Positions 23,853-33,177 are shown, counted from the first letter of the stretch. The stretch: DNA of 33,945 nt from Parvimonas sp. (GCA_022770425.1 JALEHY010000051.1:1-33945); one strand, 5' to 3'. The notes: generated by a model not told the origin, from the sequence alone. Made by a program: numbers and translations.

Positions 23853-24383
23853 AAAAACCTCCTAATATGGGCAACTGTTACAGTAATTATCTATTATAAC
23901 CTGTAATTTATTAAAGTCGTTTTCAAATTATAATGTAAATTAAGTTAGCCGTATACAAAATATCTCAAATAGGTAAAACGGTAATTTAATCAAAAACTAT
24001 TAATGGAACTTCAATGAAATTTATAGTAATTGTAACATAAAATATAAGTTTTTAACAAGAGATTTAATAAAATTAACTAAAAGTTGAACAAGTAATAGCA
24101 ATAGAAAAATTGTCGGATTTTTATTAAAGTCATTAAATTATAGAATTCAAAATTAAAAGGTTTTTTTGCTGTTTAAAAAATTTCTTAAGGTAGATTTAAG
24201 ATAAGATAAATAAATGAAATTAACAGATTTTTAGGATTTTTTTCTAATGTTTAAGAATTTATTTTTATGTGATTAAAATATTTTTGAAATTTTATAAAAA
24301 TGTTTTTAAAAATTTATATAGTATGATATAATTAATGTGTTGTTTTAAATAACAAAAATTTGTTTTCTTAAGGAGGTGTTTTT
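23853..24383. other. 531-base divergent intergenic region between the two exporter pairs
   Basis: No credible gene: minus-strand ATG frames here are 5-18 codons and no precursor-peptide-like frame was found. On the minus side a TATAAT (23893-23898, minus) with no clear -35 and an odd palindrome ACTGTTACAGT (23874-23884) precede the exporter gene at 23852. On the plus side an extended -10 TGATATAAT (24324-24332) precedes the exporter gene at 24384. The middle is AT-rich and looks like decayed sequence, but I could not identify its origin. Confidence 0.6.
24324..24332 (+). promoter_or_regulatory. Extended -10 promoter element of the BmrCD-like exporter operon
   Basis: TGATATAAT: a TG one base before a perfect TATAAT (24327-24332). 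The matching -35 position (TTTTAA) is poor, as is usual for extended -10 promoters. Confidence 0.45.
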
Positions 24384-26126
24384 TTGGGGAAAAGAATTTT
24401 TAGTTATATGAAGGAGCATAAATTTACATATTTGTTAGTTACAATATTTTTATTGTTAGACTATGGATTGGCAATTGTGCCGACAAAAGTCATTCAACAT
24501 ATAGTTGATGAGATTTCAAGAGCCACTTTAACACAAACTAAAGCAATATTTCTTTTATTTGTAGTTTTACTTGTTGCCGTTGTTTGTTATATTTCAGCAT
24601 ATTTTTGGGTTAGCAGACTGTGGGGACGTCAAACGATATTTAAAAGAGAACTTAGAGATGAAATGTTTGAAAAAATAGTGAATATGAGAATTCCGTTTTT
24701 TGAAAAGTTTCGCTCCGGAGATATGCTTACTCGCTTTACAACTGATGTTAGAGAATTTTCGGAACTTATCGGTATGGGTTCGATGAGCCTTTTGATGTCA
24801 GTTTCTACCATTCTGTTTGTGATTCCTTCTATGTTATCTATTTCTGTTTATTTGTCAATATTTTCAGTTATCCCGATTATAATTTTTGGTATTATTATTA
24901 CTTTATTAACTAAAAAGTTTGAAGATGCTATTGAAGAGCTTAGGGAATCTGTTGCTAACTTAGGCAATGAGGTTTTAGAGGTTGTCGATGGAATAAGAGT
25001 TACGAGAGCCTACGGTAATAAAAAGAATGCATTTAAAAAATTTAAGTTAAAAACAAGAGATCTTTCGAAAAAATCTGACAAAATTATATTTTACAGTGCT
25101 TTATTCGGAAGACTGGCAACTGTTTTTATCGGATGTAGTACGGCAATTATAATCGGTGTCGGAGGATTGTATGTACAAAGAGGACTTTTGACTATCGGAA
25201 GTCTTGCGGCGATGCAATTGTATGTTGTAATGTTGGTTGAACCTATGTGGATATTAAGTGAAATTATTGTTTATTATAAAACCGGAAAAATTTCTTACGG
25301 AAAGATTTCTGAAATTTTAACTGAAACTGATGATATGGAAGAAAACGGAGAAATTTCATTGGATGAAGTTTTTGATATTGAATTTAAAGATTATACTTTT
25401 AAATATTCAAATTCAGATAAAAATTCTCTTTCAAATATAAATTTGAAAATAAAAAAGGGAGCGACGGTTGGTGTAGTCGGAAAAACAGGAAGCGGTAAAA
25501 CTACTTTTATAAGACAGTTTTTGCGTCAATATCCTGTAGGAAGCGGAGAATTTTTGATTAATGGAGTTGATATAAGAAAGTATGACAGAAAAACAATAGA
25601 GAAAAAATTAGGTTACGTACCTCAAGAGCATATTTTATTTTCAAGGACTGTCAAGGAGAATATAAGAGTAGGAAAAAATGATGCAACAGATGAAGATATT
25701 GCTGTTGCCATAGAAACAGCATCTTTTACTGAGGATCTTAAAAATATGCAAAAAGGAATAGATACTTTGATAGGTGAAAAAGGAGTTTCTATTTCAGGAG
25801 GACAAAAACAAAGAATTTCAATTGCACGTAGTCTTATCAAGGATCCTGAAATTTTAATTTTAGATGATTCGCTTTCGGCAGTTGATGCCAATACCGAAAG
25901 AAAAATTATAAGAAATATTCAAAAAGTAAGGCAAGGAAAGACAAACATAATTGTTACTCACAGACTTTCAGCCGTTAATCATGCTGATTGGATTATAGTT
26001 TTGGAAAACGGATTTATAGTTGAAGAGGGAAGTGCCGAAGATTTGATTAATAATAAAGGCTGGTACTTTGAACAGTATGAAAGACAACAGTTAAACGGAG
26101 GTGACCGTGATGAAGATAGTATTTAG
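24384..26126 (+). CDS. Half-ABC multidrug exporter, BmrC/YheI-like (degenerate Walker B)
   Basis: Half transporter of 580 residues starting at TTG 24384, chosen because a strong AGGAGGTG at 24371-24378 stands 5 bases before it. The membrane domain covers about 1-315. The ATPase domain has Walker A 'GKTGSGKT' (about 365), Q-loop 'GYVPQEH', signature 'SISGGQKQRISIARSL', and Walker B 'ILILDDSLSAVD'. The residue after the Walker B Asp is Asp, not the catalytic Glu, the mark of the BmrC/LmrC/TM287 half of heterodimeric exporters. The H-loop 'IIVTHRLS' is present. It ends inside the next gene (17-base overlap), its partner. Such pairs export drugs or lipids; the substrate is not known here. Confidence 0.9.
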   Translation: MGKRIFSYMKEHKFTYLLVTIFLLLDYGLAIVPTKVIQHIVDEISRATLTQTKAIFLLFVVLLVAVVCYISAYFWVSRLWGRQTIFKRELRDEMFEKIVNMRIPFFEKFRSGDMLTRFTTDVREFSELIGMGSMSLLMSVSTILFVIPSMLSISVYLSIFSVIPIIIFGIIITLLTKKFEDAIEELRESVANLGNEVLEVVDGIRVTRAYGNKKNAFKKFKLKTRDLSKKSDKIIFYSALFGRLATVFIGCSTAIIIGVGGLYVQRGLLTIGSLAAMQLYVVMLVEPMWILSEIIVYYKTGKISYGKISEILTETDDMEENGEISLDEVFDIEFKDYTFKYSNSDKNSLSNINLKIKKGATVGVVGKTGSGKTTFIRQFLRQYPVGSGEFLINGVDIRKYDRKTIEKKLGYVPQEHILFSRTVKENIRVGKNDATDEDIAVAIETASFTEDLKNMQKGIDTLIGEKGVSISGGQKQRISIARSLIKDPEILILDDSLSAVDANTERKIIRNIQKVRQGKTNIIVTHRLSAVNHADWIIVLENGFIVEEGSAEDLINNKGWYFEQYERQQLNGGDRDEDSI

Positions 26127-27852
26127 ACTTTTGAAAAAATTAGAAGTTGTAAAGACGATTTTTATTGTGGGAATTATACTTTTGATTATTTCTTCCTTAG
26201 GAAATGTTTTATCTCCTTTGATTATAAAAAGTACAATAGATAATGTTATTGCGCCTGTTACAAAGGGAGCACAGCTTGATGTTACACTTCTTTTAGTTAA
26301 GATTTTGACGTTTTTGTTTTTCATTATTTTGTCATCTGTTGTGAGCTACTTTGCAATTCGAATTTTAATGCACTGTGCAAATGTAGTAGCGGAAACAATA
26401 AGAAATGAGGCTTTTGAGGTTATGCAAAGTTTACCGGTTTCTTATTTTGACGATAAACCTGCAGGCAAAATTTCATCAAGAATTGTAAATGATGCCGAAA
26501 CTCTTAGGAGAAATTTTTATGGAACTTTTGTTTCTCAAGTTTTTGTTCATATGTTTAATGTATTAATAACTTATGCAACAATATTTTACCTAAATATTTG
26601 GCTTGGAGTTCTTATGTTAGTTTTGATTCCGGTTTTTGTTTTTTGGCAAAAAATTTATGGGAAAAAAATCAGTAGTATGATGAAAAGTTTTTACGAAAGT
26701 CAAAGTGAAATAAATAGTCAAGTAAACGAAGTTATGAATGGAAGTACGATAATTCAACTTTTTGAGCAAGAAGATAATGCGAAGAATGATTTTCTTAAAA
26801 CTTCTATGAAAATGCAAGAGGCAGAGCTTAGTATGTTGAAAGTTGATTCTACAATCTCTTGGTCGTTGGTTGAGTTTTTTCAAAGATTATTTTTGTTTTT
26901 GATACTTAGTTTTGTAACTTATGTATTTTTAGGCGGATATTTTGTGATTTCATCGGGCTTTATATTTTTAGTTATAGAATATACAATGAAAATTTTCAGT
27001 TCCTTAGGTATGCTTGTTAGACTTTTACCTGAAATGGGACGTTCTTTAGCTACCGGAGAAAGAGTTTTTGAACTTTTAGATGCAAAACTTGAAAGTGATA
27101 ATGATGAAAAAATCGAAATTATTCATGGAAATGTAGAGTTTAAAGATGTAACTTTTTCTTATAAAGAGGGAGTACAGGTTTTGAAAAATATTTCATTTAC
27201 AGCAAAAAAAGGTGAAACTGTTGCCTTAGTCGGGAATACCGGTTCAGGTAAAAGTTCAATAATGAATGTTTTATTCAGATTTTATGATCCTCAAAACGGA
27301 GAGATTTTGATTGACGGACAAAACATTCAAAATTTCAATAGAGAGAGTATAAGAGAGAGTATGGGAATTGTGCTTCAAGACCCTTATCTTTTTACAGGAA
27401 CGATAGAAAGCAATATATCTATGGGTAACGAAAAAATAAACAGAGCTGTTGTGATTGACTCACTTAAAAAAGTAGGTGCAATGCCTATGATAGAAAAACT
27501 TGAAAAAGGTATTGATACACCTGTGGTTGAACGTGGAAATTCATTTTCAAGCGGAGAAAGACAACTTATTTCTTTTGCGAGAACTCTTGCAGATGACCCT
27601 AAAATACTTATTTTAGATGAAGCAACTTCTCACATAGACACTGAAACTGAAGATATTATCCAAAATGCGATGAATGTTGTAAAAAGTGGCAGAACAACAT
27701 TTATTATTGCACACAGATTGTCTACAATTAAAAATGCCAATCAAATTTTAGTTTTAGAAAATGGTGAAATAATCGAAAGAGGAAATCATCAAGAACTTTT
27801 AAAACTAAACGGTAAATATGCTCAAATGTATAAAATACAACAAAAAATTTAA
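26110..27852 (+). CDS. Half-ABC multidrug exporter, BmrD/YheH-like (catalytic half)
   Basis: Partner half transporter of 580 residues. I prefer ATG 26110 because GGAGGTGA lies at 26097-26104; an in-frame GTG at 26101 falls inside that ribosome site. The membrane domain covers about 1-330. The ATPase domain has Walker A 'GNTGSGKSS' (about 374), Q-loop 'GIVLQDPY', Walker B 'ILILDEATSHID' with the catalytic Glu, and 'IIAHRLS'. The signature is 'FSSGERQLISFAR', departing from LSGGQ. So the competent ATP site uses this protein's Walker motifs with the partner's 'ISGGQ', as in BmrCD and TM287/288. It overlaps the upstream gene by 17 bases and ends at a bidirectional terminator. Confidence 0.9.
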   Translation: MKIVFRLLKKLEVVKTIFIVGIILLIISSLGNVLSPLIIKSTIDNVIAPVTKGAQLDVTLLLVKILTFLFFIILSSVVSYFAIRILMHCANVVAETIRNEAFEVMQSLPVSYFDDKPAGKISSRIVNDAETLRRNFYGTFVSQVFVHMFNVLITYATIFYLNIWLGVLMLVLIPVFVFWQKIYGKKISSMMKSFYESQSEINSQVNEVMNGSTIIQLFEQEDNAKNDFLKTSMKMQEAELSMLKVDSTISWSLVEFFQRLFLFLILSFVTYVFLGGYFVISSGFIFLVIEYTMKIFSSLGMLVRLLPEMGRSLATGERVFELLDAKLESDNDEKIEIIHGNVEFKDVTFSYKEGVQVLKNISFTAKKGETVALVGNTGSGKSSIMNVLFRFYDPQNGEILIDGQNIQNFNRESIRESMGIVLQDPYLFTGTIESNISMGNEKINRAVVIDSLKKVGAMPMIEKLEKGIDTPVVERGNSFSSGERQLISFARTLADDPKILILDEATSHIDTETEDIIQNAMNVVKSGRTTFIIAHRLSTIKNANQILVLENGEIIERGNHQELLKLNGKYAQMYKIQQKI

Positions 27853-27853
27853 A

Positions 27854-27893
27854 AAAAAATCAACCTTATAAAAAAATATAAGGTTGATTTTTT
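27854..27893. terminator. Bidirectional terminator between convergent genes
   Basis: Perfect stem AAAAAATCAACCTTATA / TATAAGGTTGATTTTTT (27854-27870 with 27877-27893), loop of six A. A T-tract results on both strands, serving the exporter operon (+) and the DUF218 gene (-). Confidence 0.88.
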
Positions 27894-27902
27894 AATTTCA
27901 AA

Positions 27903-28511
27903 TTATTTTTGATGTAATGCCTCAATGTCTGATTTTGTAGGTCTGTCAAAAAGATAAGTTTTTATTACCGCAAAAAATTCTCTTACATTACTGTATAAGA
28001 AATCTTTTTTTGGAGTTTTTGCAGGAATACTGTGTGCTAAAATTCCAAATCTATAAAATATAAGTTTTGCTCTGAAAATATGATAATTTGAAGAAATAAC
28101 CATAACACTTGAAGGTTTTTTTTCAATTAAATCTAAGCCGAATTTTATATTTTCAAATGTGTTTTTACTTTTTGACTCCAATAAAATTCTTTCTTTTGAA
28201 ATTCCGTTTTTTACTAAGTAATCTTTCATTGCAACAGCTTGAGGTATTGATTGTTCATCTTCTTTACCTCCGCATAAAATCGCTTTTGCATTTTTGTGTT
28301 TTTCTAAATAATTTACAGCCATATCGAGTCTTTCCTTTAGAGTATCCGATACACCTGAATTTTCTACTTTTGCACCAAGTACAAATACATATTTTTCGTT
28401 TATGTCAATATTATTTTTTTGCGCATTAAAGATAAGTGATTCTACAAAAACCACAAAGCAAATTGCAAGGAAAAAAAATATCTTAAAAATCCTTTTAAAA
28501 AATTTTCTCAT
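27903..28511 (-). CDS. YdcF/SanA-like DUF218 membrane protein
   Basis: A 202-residue protein with one N-terminal membrane helix (about 6-28, after MRKFFKRIFK), so probably anchored with the rest outside. The DUF218 core is visible: 'VFVLGAKVENSG', 'DMAVNYLEKHKNAKAILCGG', 'SKSKNTFENIKFGLDLI' and 'MVISSNYHIFRAKLIFYRFG'. SanA/ElyC members are linked to envelope integrity and lipid carrier metabolism, but no reaction is established, and the function here is only inferred. Ribosome site GGAGTGA (minus strand, 28515-28521). It is monocistronic, diverges from secA, and its promoter overlaps a perfect 18-bp palindrome. Confidence 0.85.
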   Translation of the reverse strand: MRKFFKRIFKIFFFLAICFVVFVESLIFNAQKNNIDINEKYVFVLGAKVENSGVSDTLKERLDMAVNYLEKHKNAKAILCGGKEDEQSIPQAVAMKDYLVKNGISKERILLESKSKNTFENIKFGLDLIEKKPSSVMVISSNYHIFRAKLIFYRFGILAHSIPAKTPKKDFLYSNVREFFAVIKTYLFDRPTKSDIEALHQK

Positions 28512-28529
28512 AACTCACTCCTTTATTGA

Positions 28530-28558
28530 ATTATAAAGTATTTACAAAATTTTGTAAA
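28530..28558 (-). promoter_or_regulatory. Promoter of the DUF218 gene overlapping an 18-bp palindrome
   Basis: On the minus strand: -35 TTTACA (28553-28558), 17-base spacer, -10 TATAAT (28530-28535). The palindrome TTTACAAAATTTTGTAAA (28541-28558) covers the -35 and half the spacer, a position suited to a repressor. The implied transcript leader is short, about 12 bases. Confidence 0.6.
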
Positions 28559-28638
28559 GTAAATAAATATTTTACGAAAATCAAAATTTTTAAGTTTTTA
28601 AATTTTGTATACATAATTCGCATAAATATTAATATTAT

Positions 28639-28667
28639 TTGTAAAATTTGTGTATTTATGATAAAAT
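28639..28667 (+). promoter_or_regulatory. Probable secA promoter
   Basis: TTGTAA (28639-28644), 17-base spacer, TAAAAT (28662-28667) preceded by TG one base upstream (extended -10). The leader is about 35 bases with GAGGTG at 28700-28705. Confidence 0.5.
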
Positions 28668-28709
28668 ATTATTCGTGAGAAAATATATATTTAATGATAG
28701 AGGTGTATT

Positions 28710-31430
28710 ATGGCTGGATTTTTGAAAAGTTTTTTTGATTCTTCAATAAAAAGAGTTAAAAAAATTAATCCAATTGTGGACAAAATTATGTCCTATGAAC
28801 AAGAATATTCAAAGTTGTCCGATGAAGAACTTAGAAATAAAACGGAAATTTTTAAAGGTAGATTGGCAAATGGAGAAACTTTAGATGATATACTTCCTGA
28901 AGCTTTTGCAACTGTGAGGGAAGCTGCTTATAGAGTTTTAGGAATGAAGCATTACAGAGTACAGTTAATCGGCGGTATTGTACTTCATGAAGGAAGAATT
29001 GCCGAAATGAAAACCGGTGAAGGAAAAACTTTGGTTGCAACTTTACCGTCTTATTTGAATGCACTTGAAGGTAAAGGAGTTCATATTGTTACCGTTAATG
29101 ATTACCTTGCAAAGAGAGACAAGGAGTGGATGGGGAAAGTACACGAATTTTTAGGATTAAAAGTCGGTTGTATTTTGCATGGACTTACTAATGATGAAAG
29201 ACGTTATAATTATTCTTGTGATATAACTTATGGAACAAATTCAGAGTTTGGATTTGATTATTTGAGAGATAATATGGTTGTATACAAGGAAGAACTTGTA
29301 CAACGTGGTCTTAACTATGCGATAGTAGATGAGGTCGACTCAATTTTAATTGATGAGGCAAGAACCCCGCTTATTATTTCAGGGGAAGGCGATCAGTCAA
29401 CTGCACTTTATTCTTTGGCAGATAGGTTTGTAAAATCTTTGAAAGGAAGAATTGCCGATCCGAGTGAAGAAAATGAAGATTATTATAATAGGGAGCTTAG
29501 AGAAGAAACTGTTGATTTTGTAGTTAATGAAAAACATAAAAATACAAATTTAACTGAAATCGGTACTGCTAAAGCCGAAGATTTTTTTGGACTTACAAAT
29601 CTTTCAGACCCTGTTAATATGGAAGTGGCACATCACATAAATCAGGCTTTAAAAGCGAATAACAATATGCAAAGAGATGTTGATTATGTTGTAAGTGATG
29701 ATGGAGAAATTTTAATTGTAGACGAATTTACCGGACGTATTATGGAAGGTAGAAGATACAGTGAAGGTTTGCATCAGGCAATAGAGGCTAAAGAGGGTGT
29801 TGAAGTTAAGTCCGAATCAAAAACTCTTGCAACTATAACTTACCAAAATTATTTTAGAATGTACAACAAACTTTCCGGTATGACAGGTACTGCCAAAACC
29901 GAAGAAAATGAATTTAATGAAATTTATCATATGGATGTTATAGAAATTCCTACTAACAGACCTGTAATAAGAAAAGATCATCATGACAGAGTTTATATAA
30001 CAGAGGAAGCAAAATTTAAAGCGATTGTTGAAGAAATTGAAAGAATTCACAAAACAGGTCAACCTGTTCTTGTAGGTACAATTTCCATAGAAATTTCAGA
30101 ACTTTTAAGTTCAATGCTTAAAAAGAAAAGAATAGAACATGATGTTTTAAATGCTAAGTTTCATGCAAGAGAAGCTGAAATAGTAGCACAAGCGGGGATT
30201 TTCGGTAAAGTTACAATTGCAACGAATATGGCGGGTCGTGGTACCGACATTCTTTTGGGAGGTAATCCTGATTTTATGGCAAAACATGAAATGAAAAAAA
30301 ACGGAACACCTCAATATGTGTTGGATAATTTAGATGCGTTCTGGGAAACGACAGATCCTGAAATTATTGAAGCAAGAAAAGTATTTTCTGATTTATATAC
30401 TAAATATAAAGTTAAAACTGATGAAGATGCAAAGAAAGTTCGTGAAGTCGGGGGACTTTTTATCGTAGGTACGGAAAGACACGAGTCAAGACGTATAGAT
30501 AATCAGCTTAGAGGGCGTTCCGGTCGTCAAGGAGATCCCGGTGAATCAAGATTTTTTGTTTCACTTGGAGATAATTTGATGAGACTGTTCGGTGGAGAAT
30601 CTATTCAAAGATTTGCTACAAGCAGAAATTATGATCCTGATGAAGTTCTTGAGTTTAAGTCTGTTACAAGAGCGATTGAAAGGTCACAAGAAAGAGTTGA
30701 AGCTAATAACTTTGGAATCAGAAAAAATGTCTTAAAGTATGACGATGTTATGAATGTTCAAAGAAACGTAATTTATAAAGAAAGAAGAGCGGTTCTTGAT
30801 GGTGAAAATATGCGTTCAAGTATTTATGATATGTTACACGAATTTATTGAAAATACAGTTGAGCAATATTCTAACGGAAATAAAATTGAGTATGCAGATT
30901 TGAAATTAATGATAGAAAATGCCTACTTGCCTCATAACATTCTTGATTTGGACGAGATGGTAAAATTTGATAAAGCAAGTCTTAAAAATTATATAAAAGA
31001 AGTTTCTGAAAATTATTATTCAGAAAAAGAAGAACTTATCGGTTCTGATCAAATGAGAGAAATTGAAAGAATAATTATGCTTATGGTTGTTGACAGAAAG
31101 TGGATGGATCATATAGATGCTATGGATCAATTAAGACAAGGTATAGGTATAAGATCTTATGGACAACAAGACCCTGTAAGAGCTTATGGAGCAGAAGGTT
31201 TTGAAATGTTTAACGAAATGAACGAATCAATAAGAGCTGACGTTCTAAGAGGAGTGTTCAACATCCAACCGCAAGAAGAAATGAAAAGAGAAAGAGTAGC
31301 AAAAGAAGTTTCAACAAATTCTCCTGACGGGCAAGTAACTGTCGTAAAGGGAAAAGAAATAGGAAGAAATGACCCTTGCCCTTGCGGAAGCGGAAAAAAA
31401 TATAAAAAATGTTGTGGAAAAAATAAATAA
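28710..31430 (+). CDS. secA: Preprotein translocase ATPase SecA
   Basis: Motor ATPase that drives secreted proteins through SecYEG; 906 residues, standard for housekeeping SecA1. Walker A 'MKTGEGKT' (100-107), Walker B region 'VDEVDSILIDEARTPL' (from about 207), the helicase motifs 'GTDILLGGNPDF' and 'QLRGRSGRQGDPGESRFF', and the scaffold/helical-wing region with 'LKYDDVMNVQR' are all present. The C-terminal zinc-binding tail 'NDPCPCGSGKKYKKCCG' (C-x-C-x8-C-C), which contacts SecB or the ribosome/lipids, is intact. It is not an accessory SecA2, which usually lacks this tail. The rRNA methyltransferase gene follows after a terminator-like hairpin. I see no prfB gene downstream, although prfB often follows secA in Firmicutes. 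Confidence 0.98.
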   Translation: MAGFLKSFFDSSIKRVKKINPIVDKIMSYEQEYSKLSDEELRNKTEIFKGRLANGETLDDILPEAFATVREAAYRVLGMKHYRVQLIGGIVLHEGRIAEMKTGEGKTLVATLPSYLNALEGKGVHIVTVNDYLAKRDKEWMGKVHEFLGLKVGCILHGLTNDERRYNYSCDITYGTNSEFGFDYLRDNMVVYKEELVQRGLNYAIVDEVDSILIDEARTPLIISGEGDQSTALYSLADRFVKSLKGRIADPSEENEDYYNRELREETVDFVVNEKHKNTNLTEIGTAKAEDFFGLTNLSDPVNMEVAHHINQALKANNNMQRDVDYVVSDDGEILIVDEFTGRIMEGRRYSEGLHQAIEAKEGVEVKSESKTLATITYQNYFRMYNKLSGMTGTAKTEENEFNEIYHMDVIEIPTNRPVIRKDHHDRVYITEEAKFKAIVEEIERIHKTGQPVLVGTISIEISELLSSMLKKKRIEHDVLNAKFHAREAEIVAQAGIFGKVTIATNMAGRGTDILLGGNPDFMAKHEMKKNGTPQYVLDNLDAFWETTDPEIIEARKVFSDLYTKYKVKTDEDAKKVREVGGLFIVGTERHESRRIDNQLRGRSGRQGDPGESRFFVSLGDNLMRLFGGESIQRFATSRNYDPDEVLEFKSVTRAIERSQERVEANNFGIRKNVLKYDDVMNVQRNVIYKERRAVLDGENMRSSIYDMLHEFIENTVEQYSNGNKIEYADLKLMIENAYLPHNILDLDEMVKFDKASLKNYIKEVSENYYSEKEELIGSDQMREIERIIMLMVVDRKWMDHIDAMDQLRQGIGIRSYGQQDPVRAYGAEGFEMFNEMNESIRADVLRGVFNIQPQEEMKRERVAKEVSTNSPDGQVTVVKGKEIGRNDPCPCGSGKKYKKCCGKNK

Positions 31431-31436
31431 TGATAG

Positions 31437-31463
31437 AAAAGAGTGAATAAATTTCACTCTTTT
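31437..31463 (+). terminator. Terminator/attenuator between secA and the rRNA methyltransferase gene
   Basis: Perfect stem AAAAGAGTGAA / TTCACTCTTTT with loop TAAAT, ending in TTTT. The next gene starts 20 bases later with no evident promoter of its own, so partial read-through is likely. Confidence 0.75.
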
Positions 31464-31483
31464 GTATTAATGAAAGGAATAAA

Positions 31484-32839
31484 ATGGCAAAAAGAAAAAA
31501 GAAAGTAATAATCGGAAAAATTGAAAATGTAAAATTTCCGAATATTTCACAATTTACTTATGAAAGTAAAAAAATAAATTTTAAAGGCGGAATAGAAGGA
31601 CAAACTGTAAGTGTTGTTATTTCAAAAAGAAGAAGTGATCATTGGGAAGGGAAAATTTTGGAAACTTTGGAAAAAAGTCCGCTTGAAACAAATAAAACTT
31701 GTCCAAACTATTTGGAATGTGGTGGATGTAGTTATCAAAGTGTATCTTGTGATTACGAACTTGATTTAAAATTAAAACAAATAACCGAACTTTTTTCTGA
31801 TATTTATGACGGAGAAATTCAAATTTTTGAAAGTCCATTAAAAAGTGCATATAGAAATAAAATGGAATATACCTTTGCCGATATGTATAAAGATAGCCCA
31901 ATAATGCTTGGAATGCACAAGAAGAACAGATTTTATGAAGTTGTGGATACAAAAGAATGTAATTTGGTACATAGCGACTATGAAATTATAAGAAATGCCG
32001 TTATAAATTATGCAAGAGATAATAACCTATCTTTTTTGAAAAAAAGAAATCATGAGGGTTTACTTAGACATTTAATAATAAGATACGCTCTTACCACAAA
32101 AGAAATAATGGTCAATATTGTTACAACAACTAAAGAAAATTTTGATATAGAAAGTTTTGTAAAAATGCTTTTAGATTTGAAGGTTGAAGGAACTATAAAA
32201 TCAGTTATACATACGGAAAATGATTCACTTGCAGATGCGGTTGTTCCCGAAAATGTAAAAGTTATATACGGAGAAGACCATATAAATGAAAACATATTTG
32301 ACCTTAACTTTAAAGTTACACCATTTTCATTTTTTCAGCCGAATGTATTCGGAGCTGTAAATTTATACCAAAAGGCGATAGAACTTTGCGGAGATATTGA
32401 AAACAAAGTCGTATTTGACTTATATTCAGGAACAGGAACTATAGGACAGATTGTAGCGAAAAAAGCAAAAGAAGTATATGGAATTGAAATTGTGAAAGAA
32501 GCTGTAGAAAGTGCAAACAAATCTGCAAAAGAAAACGGACTTACAAATTGTAAATTTATTTCAGGCGACGTTTTAACAGAAATTGAAAACAGAAAAGAAA
32601 TGGTAGATATAGTAATTGTAGACCCTCCACGAGATGGAATAAATCAAACTGCTTTAGAAAAAATAATTTCATGTGGAGCAAAAACTTTTGTTTATATTTC
32701 CTGCAATCCAAAAACACAAAAAAGAGATGCGAAAATTTTAATAGAAAACGGATATGAATTAAAAACCATTAAAATTTTTAATCAATTCCCAAGAACAGTT
32801 CATTGTGAGACTATTGTGTTATTTTCTAAACTTGATTAA
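31484..32839 (+). CDS. rlmD: 23S rRNA (uracil-C5)-methyltransferase, RlmD/RumA family
   Basis: SAM-dependent enzyme that methylates C5 of a uracil in 23S rRNA (U1939 or U747 type; RlmCD in Bacillus does both). Length 451 residues. An N-terminal TRAM-like basic domain (about 1-62) is followed by the 4Fe-4S cysteines Cys73, Cys79, Cys82 and Cys89 ('CPNYLECGGCSYQ'). Then come the central domain, 'FSFFQPN' (about 283), the SAM loop 'VVFDLYSGTGTIGQ' (about 306), 'IVDPPRDGI', and the catalytic nucleophile Cys407 in 'YISCNP', with Glu442 in 'HCETIVL'. A ribosome site AAAGGA lies at 31473-31478. Downstream bases still resemble a C-terminal extension found on some clostridial relatives (see 32842-33040), so this protein may be shortened relative to an ancestor; the catalytic core is complete. 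Confidence 0.93.
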   Translation: MAKRKKKVIIGKIENVKFPNISQFTYESKKINFKGGIEGQTVSVVISKRRSDHWEGKILETLEKSPLETNKTCPNYLECGGCSYQSVSCDYELDLKLKQITELFSDIYDGEIQIFESPLKSAYRNKMEYTFADMYKDSPIMLGMHKKNRFYEVVDTKECNLVHSDYEIIRNAVINYARDNNLSFLKKRNHEGLLRHLIIRYALTTKEIMVNIVTTTKENFDIESFVKMLLDLKVEGTIKSVIHTENDSLADAVVPENVKVIYGEDHINENIFDLNFKVTPFSFFQPNVFGAVNLYQKAIELCGDIENKVVFDLYSGTGTIGQIVAKKAKEVYGIEIVKEAVESANKSAKENGLTNCKFISGDVLTEIENRKEMVDIVIVDPPRDGINQTALEKIISCGAKTFVYISCNPKTQKRDAKILIENGYELKTIKIFNQFPRTVHCETIVLFSKLD

Positions 32840-32841
32840 AA

Positions 32842-33040
32842 AGGAATATTAGCGTAGAATTTATTATTGATGAGCTGGACTTTAAAAATAATGATAAAGT
32901 CTACTTATGAATAAATTAAAGGATATGTTTTAAAACATAGTGGGTAAAGGTTAGTCATTTATATTGCACAGATAAAAAGTTAGATAAGGGGAGGAAAAGA
33001 AAATTTTCTGTCCCCAAAATTTTCTCTAATTATTAATTTT
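32842..33040 (+). pseudogene. Probable decayed C-terminal extension of the RlmD-family methyltransferase
   Basis: Straight after the methyltransferase stop, two frames give broken fragments. Frame 1 from 32842 reads 'RNISVEFIIDELDFKNNDK' then stops; frame 2 from 32921 reads 'GYVLKHSG', stop, 'RLVIYIAQIKS', stop, 'IRGGKENFLSPK'. Some clostridial RlmD-type proteins carry a C-terminal tail of roughly 90 residues with the pattern V-E-V-x-x-D-E-x-D and Y-V-L-x-x-x-G-L-K-V-x-x-L-Y-I-A-Q-I-K (from memory of that family). The order and position match, with frameshifts and stops. A hairpin GGGGA/TCCCC (32988-33015) inside it might act as a weak terminator. Confidence 0.55.
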
Positions 33041-33177
33041 ATCTTTCTTCCATAGATTTCATAGTACTTTTTTGTTATTTATTTTTGTTTTATAAATAAT
33101 TTTTGTATAATATTTTATGTTTTAAAATTAGAATTCTTTCTAAAAAAATTAAATATATTGACTTTACCAAAACGTTT

